Notes: generated by a model not told the origin, from the letters alone. DNA of 15,052 nucleotides from Agrocybe praecox (GCA_964017145.1 CAXHKQ010000343.1:1-15052), one strand, 5' to 3'. Shown: positions 1-8,460, counted from the stretch's first letter. Numbers and translations: made by a program.

Positions 1-371
1 ACAATCAAGTTTTTCAGTTAATACGGTTTGGACCGTATCTGTGCTTTTGTATGATCCCCTTGTCATTTATAAGATACTACGGTTAAGGTACGTGTAAACC
101 ACAGTTGATGTATGTATAAAAGTACATTTGACGTGCACTTCGGTCCGACAGAAAACGTACGTGGATGTGTGAAAAACAACAACAATCGCAACGGCATGGT
201 GTTCTTCTTCCGGCTCATTTTTATTAGTTTTTCTTCATGTTTTCGTACGTATACAAATACAATTTGCTGAACGATGATAATAGACTCCGGTTATGTTGTT
301 GTTGGTGGACTTCGTTTTTTATTCGTATCAAAAAAATAGTTTCTCCATAATTTATAATATATTATTTGATT
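1..371. other. Downstream flank of the divergent Cdk9-like gene
   Basis: No coding frame is supported here. Bases 284-371 are the 3' flank of the minus-strand kinase gene and resemble the 3' flank of the second kinase gene at 2877-3010. Bases 1-198 contain short blocks that match, in the same order, the 5' flank of the divergent kinase gene (1906-2223). Bases 21-38 form a hairpin-capable inverted repeat with 7-bp arms ATACGGT and ACCGTAT and a 4-base spacer. The block may be the upstream region of a further minus-strand kinase copy lying left of the window; that last step is inference. Confidence 0.5.
318..323 (-). terminator. Likely polyadenylation signal of divergent Cdk9-like gene
   Basis: Read on the minus strand this is AATAAA, about 50 nt after the TGA stop. 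The surrounding string TTTATTCGTAT (plus strand) is identical at 2910-2920 after the second kinase gene, which supports a conserved 3'-end signal. Confidence 0.55.
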
Positions 372-1688
372 TCAGTATACCCGTTCCTGATAGCCGCTAT
401 CGTTCGACCGGTTCTGCGAGGTGTTCTGCTGCTGACTGGGCCGACGCTTCGGCACCAAATACTCGAACATACTCTGCGTGTGCGTCGACAGCATCTTGCT
501 GAGATCGGCTGGCATCGGATCCGTCCAGAAGAAGTCATGATCCAGAGCCGTGTCAGCATTGAGGCGTCCGCTCGGATCGAGCTGCAGCAGCTGGTCCAAC
601 AAGTCACAGCCGTGATGATCCCGCACGTACGCCTTAAGGCGTTCCTTCACCTTACGCTTGTGCCCCATCGGTAGCTCCACCTTGTTGTACAAGTCCAGCT
701 TTTCGACGCCTGGCCAAACATCCGGCGTGAACGAGCCGCACAGCTGCGATATGAAGTCGATCTGATGCTTCTCCGTGTTGCCCCGCAAGATTGGCGAGCG
801 CGTCCACATCTCCGCCATGATGCAGCCCGCACCCCACATGTCGACCGGCGGCCCGTAGTCCCGGTCACCGAGCAGCAGCTCCGGCGGCCGATACCACAGC
901 GTGACCACCCGATTGGTGAAACTGTTCGGCTTGTCGATCATGCTGGCGCTAAAGGGACGCGCCAACCCAAAGTCAGCGATCTTCAGCACGCCGTTCTTGG
1001 TGATCAGCACGTTGGCCGGTTTGATGTCGCGGTGCAGGAACCTGTTGTTGTGACAGTAGAATAGACCATTCAGCAGCTGCTGCATCACTCTTTTGATCTC
1101 GCCGAGGCTGAATTTGACGTTGGTGTTGGAGAGTAGACCGGCGAGATCGTGCTCACAGAAGTCGAACACCAGATAGAGTGAGCTGCGGTGGCGATTGTTG
1201 GTGGTGGCCTTGGTGCGGCAGATCTCGATCAGATTGATGACGTTCTCGTGCTTGAGTTGCTGCAGGATGCGAATCTCGCGCATCGCTGTGATCGGGAAGC
1301 CCTCCTTCTGGTTGTTCATCAGCACCCTCTTCATAGCGACAAACTTTTTGGTTGTTGATTTCTTCTCGCGCGCCTTGAACACCTCGCCGAAGGTGCCCTG
1401 GCCGATTTTGGACATTTTCTCGTACTTGCTGGACTCATCGCAGTTCTGAAAGTCATAGTTCTCGAGGTACTCCGCCTTGGCGGCCAGATTCTGCATCGTG
1501 ACCGAGGGTCCCATTTTGGGCATCATTGTGCTGGACTTATTATCCTGCGCCTTCAACACCTCGTTGGATGTGTCCTGGCCGTTCTTGGCCACTTTGGAGT
1601 ATATGTTGGACTGGAAATCATAGTTCTCCATGTACTTTCGTTTGGCTGCCAGATTTTGCATCGTGACAGAGAGTCCGGTGGGCATCAT
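372..1688 (-). CDS. Divergent Cdk9-like kinase with duplicated N-terminus
   Basis: This is a serine/threonine kinase of the Cdk9 family, whose members pair with cyclin T as P-TEFb and phosphorylate the RNA polymerase II tail, DSIF and NELF in the nucleus. From ATG 1688 it gives 438 aa in one uninterrupted frame. The functional glycine loop IGQGTFGEV is at residues 95-103, the ATP-binding Lys is K120, and PITAMRE (the PITALRE helix) is at 132-138. HRDIKPAN has catalytic D221, the DFG Asp is D239, and the T-loop Thr is T258. The C-terminus ends ERVY, like the ERVF end of human CDK9. Residues 2-54 are a decayed second copy of 56-113, with a broken glycine loop. The kinase domain (residues 86-411) differs from the neighbour paralogue at about 41 of 326 positions by eye. 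Start choice: ATGs 1688 and 1685 begin the segment conserved with the neighbour. An upstream in-frame ATG at 1883 would add 65 low-complexity residues, and M55 would skip the extra copy. All known catalytic residues are present, so it is probably active, perhaps with altered specificity or expression. Confidence 0.85.
   Translation of the reverse strand: MMPTGLSVTMQNLAAKRKYMENYDFQSNIYSKVAKNGQDTSNEVLKAQDNKSSTMMPKMGPSVTMQNLAAKAEYLENYDFQNCDESSKYEKMSKIGQGTFGEVFKAREKKSTTKKFVAMKRVLMNNQKEGFPITAMREIRILQQLKHENVINLIEICRTKATTNNRHRSSLYLVFDFCEHDLAGLLSNTNVKFSLGEIKRVMQQLLNGLFYCHNNRFLHRDIKPANVLITKNGVLKIADFGLARPFSASMIDKPNSFTNRVVTLWYRPPELLLGDRDYGPPVDMWGAGCIMAEMWTRSPILRGNTEKHQIDFISQLCGSFTPDVWPGVEKLDLYNKVELPMGHKRKVKERLKAYVRDHHGCDLLDQLLQLDPSGRLNADTALDHDFFWTDPMPADLSKMLSTHTQSMFEYLVPKRRPSQQQNTSQNRSNDSGYQERVY
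1350..1685 (-). repeat. In-gene tandem duplication of kinase N-terminus
   Basis: On the minus strand, 1685-1527 (residues 2-54) and 1523-1350 (residues 56-113) encode related segments. Both start MP, share VTMQNLAAK and ENYDFQ, then pass through a glycine-loop region ending KxxST or KKSTT. The outer copy lacks about five residues, and its loop reads NGQDTSNEV instead of IGQGTFGEV, losing two of three glycines and the Phe. Copies are also alike at the DNA level. The outer copy shares KVAK and KYxENY with the other kinase gene, so it may come from a Cdk9-like donor by unequal exchange rather than by simple copying of the inner segment. Confidence 0.85.
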
Positions 1689-1883
1689 GGTGACGTTGGC
1701 GGTACTACTTGAGCTGAAGCTGCTCCTGTTGATCGTGTGCGTGTGATCGTGATGGTGGTGATTGTTAGACTGATGTTGTGCAAAGAAGACATGCAGCCGG
1801 AACCCTTTCGTCGGTCTCGGTCTTCTCCGACGTGCAGGAGTAAGAGAGTGAGAGAGAGAGAGAGAGAGATGTGCAAGGTGCAT
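1689..1883 (-). other. 5' UTR or optional N-terminal extension
   Basis: The kinase frame stays open upstream of ATG 1688 to another ATG at 1883. The translated extension is low complexity: LS repeats from the GA tract, then an Arg/Pro-rich stretch, a His run and a Ser run. The matching DNA upstream of the second kinase gene (about 4193-4460) has no in-frame ATG and has a stop at 4421-4423. The upstream ATG also lies inside a 16-bp palindrome (1877-1892). I therefore favour untranslated leader, but the extension cannot be excluded. Confidence 0.55.
1843..1869. repeat. GA/CT microsatellite (GAGA tract)
   Basis: A nearly pure GA dinucleotide run with one interruption lies about 160 bp upstream of the favoured kinase start. 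A shorter GA stretch occupies the matching place upstream of the second kinase gene (4404-4420). GAGA tracts in insect promoters can bind Trl/GAGA factor; a role here is inference. Confidence 0.8.
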
Positions 1884-1892
1884 ATATGCACC
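1877..1892. promoter_or_regulatory. 16-bp perfect palindrome in kinase upstream region
   Basis: GGTGCATATATGCACC reads identically on both strands and sits just upstream of the GA tract relative to the minus-strand gene. The corresponding part of the second kinase gene (4444-4466) carries related CGTGC, CACGTG and CATATG elements. It could be a factor-binding site or core promoter sequence; function is not shown. Confidence 0.4.
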
Positions 1893-2876
1893 ACGTCTTT
1901 TCCAGAATACGGTGTTATCAGGCACGTATCTACCGTGTTATAGAGGTTAAGGTGTATGTATGTAATCGAACGAACATGTATGAATAAACATCAATCAAGT
2001 GCGTTTGAATACAAAGACAAATAAATACAAAAATACAAATAACACCAATTTGAACTCGAGAAAACAACTCACCGTCTACTATATGTTTGATACAGACAAT
2101 CATAAACACATATTTTTCATTAGAAGTGCTCCGTGATACTTGTTGATTTGGTGTGATTTTCAGTCTACGTCGAAACATGTATAAAAAGTTCTTATGTAGA
2201 AGTGTGAAAAACAACACGGCATGTTTAAAATAGTCAGAATGGATCGATTGTTTCTATTCGCTTTTCACCTTCCAACGCGATAGGCTGATATGATATGATC
2301 GAACTTGTTATACATGAAAATGAAATCCTCGCTACTGGACAACGGTTCAACTTATTCAATTAGAATTGCCACTAATCGCTAAATGTACATCTCAATCATC
2401 ACATTGCCATTTGTTTATAATCATAATAGTATTCGGCATTCTTGATGAGTTAGCCGAATTCGATTCGCAGAATGTAGTGTTCAGATACCAAAGATGATAT
2501 ATTTGATGGTCCTTGTTGCGGATATTGACCATTGTATTAATGGCATATTATTTCCAGATATTCAAAACTATTTATTTTGACATCGAATCTACAACGAGTT
2601 ATAGCCCAATTATAAAATATGAACGGTCATATAGGTATGAACCCGTTTCTACGTCGATTTTGATCCGACTACGACTACTAGGACTACTAAAATCACACCA
2701 AAATGTATTGCGAACGGCGTCGTTAGACGACGACGGCATAACACGTTAATTGTGTATACCCCGTAAAACAATATCGATGCTGCATACTCCCGAATGCATT
2801 TACTCCAATCTCGTACACAGTTATAACATATGACACGTTTACATTATACAAACAAATATTATACACGAAAATCATC
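1893..2876. other. Intergenic region between the two kinase genes
   Basis: AT-rich spacer with no supported gene. Bases 1906-2223 are the 5' flank of the divergent kinase gene and share ordered blocks with window bases 1-198. Bases 2224-2876 show no match elsewhere in the window that I can see. The short open frames here have no recognisable domain. Confidence 0.6.
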
Positions 2877-2909
2877 TACTCCGGTTGAGTTGGTGGTCTA
2901 ACCCAGTTG

Positions 2910-2915
2910 TTTATT
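2910..2915 (-). terminator. Likely polyadenylation signal of Cdk9
   Basis: Minus-strand AATAAA about 96 nt after the stop codon of the orthodox kinase gene, within the TTTATTCGTAT block shared with 318-328 behind the paralogue. ACTCCGGTT a little further downstream is shared as well. Confidence 0.55.
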
Positions 2916-3010
2916 CGTATTAATAATCGTTTTCTCTGCCGAATCAATCATCAGTGTATACGCGAACAGTGCGTTTTGAATGTTATTCACGTTCCTTTAC
3001 TCATCTCTTC

Positions 3011-4192
3011 TCAGTACACCCTATCCACATAGCTGTTATCGTTCGACCGGTTCTGCGAGGTGTTCGCGTTCGCATTCTGCTGCTGATAGTGTCGCATCAT
3101 CTGGTCGGGTCGACGCGGCGGCGCCAAATACTCGAACATACTCTGCGTGTGCGTCGACAGCATTTTGCTGAGATCGGCTGGCATCGGATCCGTCCAGAAG
3201 AAGTCATGATTCAGCGCCGTGTCTGCATCGAAGCGTGCGCTGGGATCGAGTAACAGCAGCTTGTCCAGCAGGTCACAGCCGTACGAATCCCGCACGTACG
3301 CCTTAAGGCGCTCCTTCACCTTCCGCTTGTGCCCCATCGGCAGCTCCATCTTGTTGTACAAGTCCAGTTTCTCGACGCCCGGCCATACATCCGGCGTGAA
3401 CGAGCCGCACAGCTGCGATATGAAGTTGATCTGCTGCTTCTCCGTGTTACCCTGCATGATCGGCGAGCGCGTCCACATCTCCGCCATGATGCAGCCCGCA
3501 CCCCACATGTCGACCGGCGGCCCGTAGTCCCGATCGCCGAGCAGCAGCTCCGGCGGCCGATACCACAGCGTGACCACCCGATTGGTGTACCTGTTCGGAT
3601 TGTTGGCCTTGCTGGCGCTGAAGGCGCGCGCCAACCCAAAGTCGGCGAGCTTCAGCACGCCGTTCTTGGTGATCAGCACGTTGGCCGCCTTGAGGTCGCG
3701 GTGCAGGATCTTGTTGCTGTGGGTGTAGTACAGTCCGTTCAACAGCTGCTGCATCACCTTTTTGATCTCGCCGAGGCTGAATTTGACGTTGATGTTGGAG
3801 AGTAGACCGGCGAGATCGTGTTCGCAGAAGTCGAACACCAGATAGAAGGTGCTGCGGAAGCGATTGTTGACGGTGGCCTTGGTACGGCAAATCTCGATCA
3901 GATTGATGACATTCTCGTGCTTGAGCAGCTGCAGGATACGAATCTCGCGCATCGCCGTGATCGGGAAGCCCTCCTTTTCGTTGTCCATCAGGACCTTTTT
4001 CATGGCGACGAACTTTTTGGTTGTGGCTTTCTTTTCGCGCGCCTTGAACACCTCGCCGAAGGTGCCCTGTCCGATCTTGGCCACTTTCTCGTACTTGCTG
4101 GACTCCTCGCAGAACTGAAACTCATAGTTCTCGATGTACTTCTGCTTGGCAGCCAGATTCTGCATCGTGACAGATGGCCTGTTAGGCAACAT
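3011..4192 (-). CDS. Cdk9: Cyclin-dependent kinase 9 (P-TEFb catalytic subunit)
   Basis: Cdk9 with cyclin T forms P-TEFb, which releases promoter-paused RNA polymerase II by phosphorylating its C-terminal domain, DSIF and NELF. The 393-aa product is close to the usual insect Cdk9 length (about 400). Visible motifs are glycine loop IGQGTFGEV (residues 40-48), ATP-binding K65, PITAMRE (77-83), HRDLKAAN with catalytic D166, DFG D184, T-loop YTNRVVT with the activating Thr at 203, and APE-like PPE (213-215). A basic KRKVKER patch follows, and the C-terminus ends DRVY. Cdk9 orthologues usually have HRDMKAAN, so Leu replaces Met here. The start is ATG 4190-4192, in a good context (GTCGCC before ATG). 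No in-frame ATG occurs between it and an upstream in-frame stop at 4421-4423. The coding region has no intron. It lies head to tail with a divergent paralogue downstream, and I take it as the conserved orthologue. Confidence 0.95.
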   Translation of the reverse strand: MLPNRPSVTMQNLAAKQKYIENYEFQFCEESSKYEKVAKIGQGTFGEVFKAREKKATTKKFVAMKKVLMDNEKEGFPITAMREIRILQLLKHENVINLIEICRTKATVNNRFRSTFYLVFDFCEHDLAGLLSNINVKFSLGEIKKVMQQLLNGLYYTHSNKILHRDLKAANVLITKNGVLKLADFGLARAFSASKANNPNRYTNRVVTLWYRPPELLLGDRDYGPPVDMWGAGCIMAEMWTRSPIMQGNTEKQQINFISQLCGSFTPDVWPGVEKLDLYNKMELPMGHKRKVKERLKAYVRDSYGCDLLDKLLLLDPSARFDADTALNHDFFWTDPMPADLSKMLSTHTQSMFEYLAPPRRPDQMMRHYQQQNANANTSQNRSNDNSYVDRVY

Positions 4193-4470
4193 GGCGACGA
4201 CGGTAGCCGTAGCGTCAACGGAAAAAGATGTTGCGCTTGCGTTGTTACTCGAGCTGCTGCTGCTGGTGTCCGCTGCTGGTGTCCGTGTGCGTGTGCTTGT
4301 GATGGTGGTGATTTGTAGAATGCGTTGGTCCAACGATGTTGTGCATCGAGGAAATTCAGCCGGGATCTTCGATATGGGAAAGCGCTCTCTTTGTTCCTCT
4401 CCGAAAAAGAGAGAGATAGACTAAAATGTAGTGCACGTTGGACCGTGCAAGAAGCACGTGTGCATATGTG
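4193..4470 (-). promoter_or_regulatory. Cdk9 5' leader and upstream flank
   Basis: The leader next to the ATG encodes a Ser/Thr-rich low-complexity string if read in frame, but has no ATG. It matches the leader of the paralogue: GTGCGTGTG-like and GATGGTGGTGATT-like segments and a GA tract at 4404-4420. At 4433-4448, GCACG and CGTGC flank TTGGAC, and a CACGTG E-box lies at 4455-4460. CACGTG is a bHLH binding site in insects. The transcription start cannot be placed from sequence alone. Confidence 0.45.
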
Positions 4471-5502
4471 GATATGAGTTGGGAACCTCAGAGTAAGAGA
4501 ACGGACAAAGCGGCTAAAAGGTGATATGCTGTTTCGACAAACCGTCCACTCTTTCGATCGACAGTGGTAGTGGTTGTTTGACCGTGTGCGTGTGCGTCCA
4601 TAAAAACGGATGTGCGAGTGAGAGTGTTGATGTTTTCTATCGCTCTTCCAGTTTTTGCGTGTATGTGTTCGAGCGCTCAGCTGAAGCAGTGCGATTCACC
4701 AGCACGACAAATGTACCTAAAGCAACTTTTCTGAACCAGGCACGAACATATGACCGATTGGCTTTCATAGCCCACGTGTTTTCGAGCCGCTGCCACTGTT
4801 GTTGTTTGGGCTAAAAACATATTATGCTCTGTTAGTGTGTGTTGATATGTGTTGACAGAACATTATTTATGCATTGGGTGCGGGAATCTAAATGGCCGCT
4901 GTGAATTAACCAAAATAACCATTAATGTCATACACGTGCGTGTCCAAAGAACGGAGTACGCGCAAGTTGAACGCCCAAGCATAGTCTCGCGTTGGCCAGG
5001 AGAATGCGAACGAGCGCGCGCATTCACATCCGTTCCTCGGGCGCATGCTGTTGTACGGGCACCATTTATAAAATATGTATTTGGTGCCATGGGCGTCGAG
5101 AACGCGAGCGAGTCTTGACGTCTAAACGGTTCTAAGTGGGCCATAAAATGATGTTGGTGATGTAGCATAAAGTACATACTGGAACTGATATTGTTGTACA
5201 AAATATAATCCTAATTATAGATAATAAATTATCCAGATGATTGTTCATCTGTTTTTTCATTAATTCACTCTACCTTTATCATTCTTCGTATCAGCTTTGC
5301 TCTGTAATGTACTCAAATGTTCGTATTCGAATATTTTGATTCCTGTTCACGAATATCCTAGCACACCAGCAACAAACATCAACAAATCAAATACTTACTT
5401 TGACTTGCTGGTGTAACATCACTACAAGAACCAATTCCAGCCAAGTTAAAGCAAATCGTCTGACTAATTAGTGATATCGTGGATGTAATTCGCCGTTTCG
5501 TA

Positions 5503-5545
5503 CGCAGCACACGCAGCACACACACACACACGCACACACACACAG
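5503..5545. repeat. CA microsatellite
   Basis: Tract of CA dinucleotides interrupted by CG and GCAG units. It is a simple repeat and likely length-polymorphic. Confidence 0.9.
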
Positions 5546-5725
5546 TTTTGTGTAATAGATCATCAAGTTAGACACTCGTTGGTATCGTTTTTGGAAGCGA
5601 AACTAAGCGAAACCAGATATGTGGATACAAATGCTAGCAGAGAACACACCACAAATAATAAATCACTCAATCCCAAAGCCAATGCTTGGCGTACAGTGGA
5701 TTATTTATTATGGCTATGTTTGCGA

Positions 5726-5740
5726 ACACACACACACACA
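5726..5740. repeat. Short CA microsatellite
   Basis: An uninterrupted AC/CA run of about 15 bases in AT-rich surroundings. Confidence 0.85.
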
Positions 5741-6040
5741 TACTCGTCTCGCTTCCATGGAAAATAAAGCATAAATAACTCGTTATCGTAATCGTGAGTA
5801 CATGAATTCGGGTTATTTTACAAATCAACAAGTTTTATTCAGCCAGAAGCTAATTCAGTTGCCGAAAAATTTCGGTTTATGACTTCTTGTTCTGTTTATC
5901 GTATTGAATTGTTGAAAATCACACACATATCCAAAACCCAGTAGCTGATCTATTCAATTGTATTCAGGTTCACTTGAATCCGAATTCAAATTCAATTACG
6001 AATTCACACAATTCGTCCTAAAGCATACTCGATGTGAGTT

Positions 6041-8460
6041 ATGTGCAGGGCTCATAAATCATTGAAGAGAATCCAAGTTGGTGTCTACCCAAAACCGCTG
6101 AACTAACATCGACCACCACAAACCGGACAACATGCAGCACGGCATCTGAGCTCACCAGCAGGACTGCACTTTGAACGTCGTACTACATCGGTCGCCAGAC
6201 CGCTTGCAATCAGACGACGAATAAATTCAAATCCCAATATGCTGTTGCCGAGAATCGTACACAATGCGGTCAGAATAGAACCACGTGCATACTAACTGAG
6301 GAGGAAAACATTAATAATGCAGTTTGTGATTGGCTCCTCCTTTTTGCTTGGCAAGTCGAATATGGTTAGTGGACAAGCTTCGAAACAACGAAACGCTTAC
6401 AATAATAATATAGAGATGATAATTGGACGATTTCCTATAAATGCATATTTTTCGACAGCAATGAATTTATATGTAAAATCACAACCATTGTGTATGAATT
6501 TACTGTTGAACGTAATAATCCATCGATACCTGACATATTTTAAAATTACTCACGTTATTCACATGTCCCTCATTCCGCTATTCTTGCTTGCATGGCTTAT
6601 TATTTGACTCACGAGTAGACCGCTTATACAAATAGCTCGGTGATGAATATATAAATTGCAGCGAGGTGCTATGTACGTTCGTACTAGTACTCGTGATTTC
6701 TGGCAGGCAAGCAAATTTATTCATTCGCCATGGCCAACTTAACCACTCCGTACGAATGTTACTGATCAGCGGACCTCACACACTAAAATTAACTCCAGCA
6801 GTGACGACCGTCCATGTTGCGAATGTCGAAAGAATCGCACGATGTCATGCTGGAGCTAACTTATGCTAAATCTAATCGATTGATCGTCTACACAATCACC
6901 TCAGTGACGCTGCGTTACACTATCTAATTTTTAATTATAACGTTCTACATACAATGTGTTATACCAGTATGCAAACATGCTATCAAAGCATCTGCTTATT
7001 AAATTAATTGGTTGTCTATACATAGCACAAGCCTTTGCAATGGAATATCCCTATAGTAGGTGTAACGAGACGACTGGCTCTTGTATTACATCTGATAAGC
7101 GCTTTAGTTGAAGTTACAGGCCTGGGTTAACCGAGTGACTAATTGGGAGATTTGTGTTGTGCCGAGGGCTGAGGTGAACCAATTAATATGGTCCACTTGA
7201 GGCCCTCGAGATGGTTATCACGTCAAAAATGTATATAACCAAGATTATGCAAATGCATCAAAATATGATTCTTGAACACTTCTCTTTTTTTGTTATCGAA
7301 TTTCATGGATTTAACTTGATAACCTTGTAATCCGAGGTTCAGATTCACCTGAATAATATTGTATTCCTTTACTATACGATAGTACAACATAGCATTGCAT
7401 AAATTCTTCACAATTTTTGTCCACAAGGGATACACAAATTGAATAATGCCGTATTTCATTCAAGGTATTCAAGGTGTGCGGCAAATAAACACACACATTT
7501 GTCAACTGCTAGTGGTACAACATTACTACACTTCACTCCGCTTCGTAGCGCAGCGGCCGCATATCACCAAATTCGCATACACACACACCAGCATGTCGAA
7601 TATGTGTGCGCATATTTACAATTTGTGCGTCTGAGCAAGCACGCGACGAACGCAACGAGTCGCAAACACTTTGCAAATAAGGCAACACAAACACACACAG
7701 CTCAATCACAAATATATGCAGCCGACGGTTGTACGCTCGAATAGATGAAAGTTACACTTTGTCGACGACCCAAATTCGGTGGACAATTTATTCAATTCAA
7801 TTGCGACCGGTGCCGATATGAATGCGTACGTTGTGGGAAATAAAATCGGATAACTGTGATGGAAAAAATACCGTATCTGAGAAACTGGGGTCGACATAGT
7901 AATCTGGATGAATCGTATTTGTTTCTTGCTGATCGAGTGGAGTGTGAATGAACCGAGACACAACACCGACACGGCGAGCATATTCCAATTGTCTACATAT
8001 TTCACGCTACAGAGCCTAACAAACAAACAAACACAGACAAGTCGTCCATCATAATCCTCAGCCAACAAGTCAACGAACAAACATATCACGTAATATTTGT
8101 ACAATTCACGCACCGCGAAGTTGCGATTACGTAGCTATATGTGTGTGTATGTTTATACACAAGTTATTCGTCTCCCTGAGCTTGAGATTGTCGCTCACAG
8201 ACGATACAACATATCGCGAAATCTGATTCCATCAGTCTCCGAAGTTTTTTTGCCGTGTCAAAATGTTTGGCATGGGCTCGTCGCGTCTGCACCGAGTCGT
8301 GCAAAAATCATTTCGTCTCCACTCAAATGTCACCATAACCCTCACCTGCTCACGCAGTTCACGCGTGAGAAAATATACGGCAGATTCCGAAATATACACG
8401 CTTGTGCTCAAGCGTCCTTTCCATATGGTTTGATGTGCACATTCTGGAATAGCGTATGAA
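6041..8460. other. Gene-free intergenic region
   Basis: No gene, RNA gene or transposon open frame is recognisable. Bases 6041-6300 are less AT-rich than their surroundings and could be a decayed insertion, but I see no terminal repeats. A TATATAAA string near 6650 and CA-rich stretches (7485-7720) occur without a gene behind them. A hairpin at 7163-7208 is listed separately. Open frames of 60-135 codons on both strands show no domain. Confidence 0.55.
7163..7208. other. 46-nt imperfect hairpin
   Basis: CGAGGGC (7163-7169) pairs with GCCCTCG (7202-7208). After a one-base bulge the stem continues for nine more pairs (one wobble) with two mismatches, closing on the 9-base loop AATTAATAT (7181-7189). 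In total there are 16 pairs. The stem is too short for a typical microRNA precursor unless weak outer pairing extends it. It could be a decayed inverted-repeat element or a structured RNA. Confidence 0.5.

Larger units (their letters stand above)
4471..6040. other. Gene-free region upstream of Cdk9
   Basis: No supported gene. The first part (about 4550-5110) is richer in GC and GTGTGCG-type runs and may hold Cdk9 regulatory sequence. An inverted repeat with 7-bp arms (GGCACCA 5058-5064, TGGTGCC 5082-5088) encloses an AT-rich core. From 5200 onward the DNA is AT-rich, with CA microsatellites listed separately. Open frames up to about 110 codons look random, without domains or codon bias. Confidence 0.6.

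Noticed and set aside
1884..1925. Extension of the divergent kinase frame to a GTG start at 1925
   Set aside because: GTG is not a credible start for a nuclear animal gene, and the first ATG in this frame is at 1883. The orthodox copy's open frame likewise begins at a TTG (4333), so ATG 4192 was used.
3329..4318. Long open frames antisense or frame-shifted to the Cdk9 gene (up to about 166 codons), and similar ones over 647-1064
   Set aside because: They are shadows of a GC-rich coding strand, lack domains, and disappear as independent signals once the kinase frames are assigned.
5065..5072. TTTATAAA as a possible TATA box for Cdk9 on the minus strand
   Set aside because: It is symmetric, nearly 900 bp from the start codon, and has no convincing initiator 30 bp downstream.
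5503..5545. Regular CA repeats considered as a CRISPR-like or structured array
   Set aside because: It is a simple dinucleotide microsatellite without unique spacers, and the genome is eukaryotic.
6041..6300. GC-richer block considered as a transposon remnant
   Set aside because: No terminal inverted repeats, target-site duplication or transposase-like frame could be identified.
7061..7118. TGTAAC/GTTACA pair considered as arms of an RNA gene or tRNA-like fold
   Set aside because: The arms are only 6 bp with a 46-base spacer, and there is no cloverleaf, anticodon arm or internal A/B box pattern.
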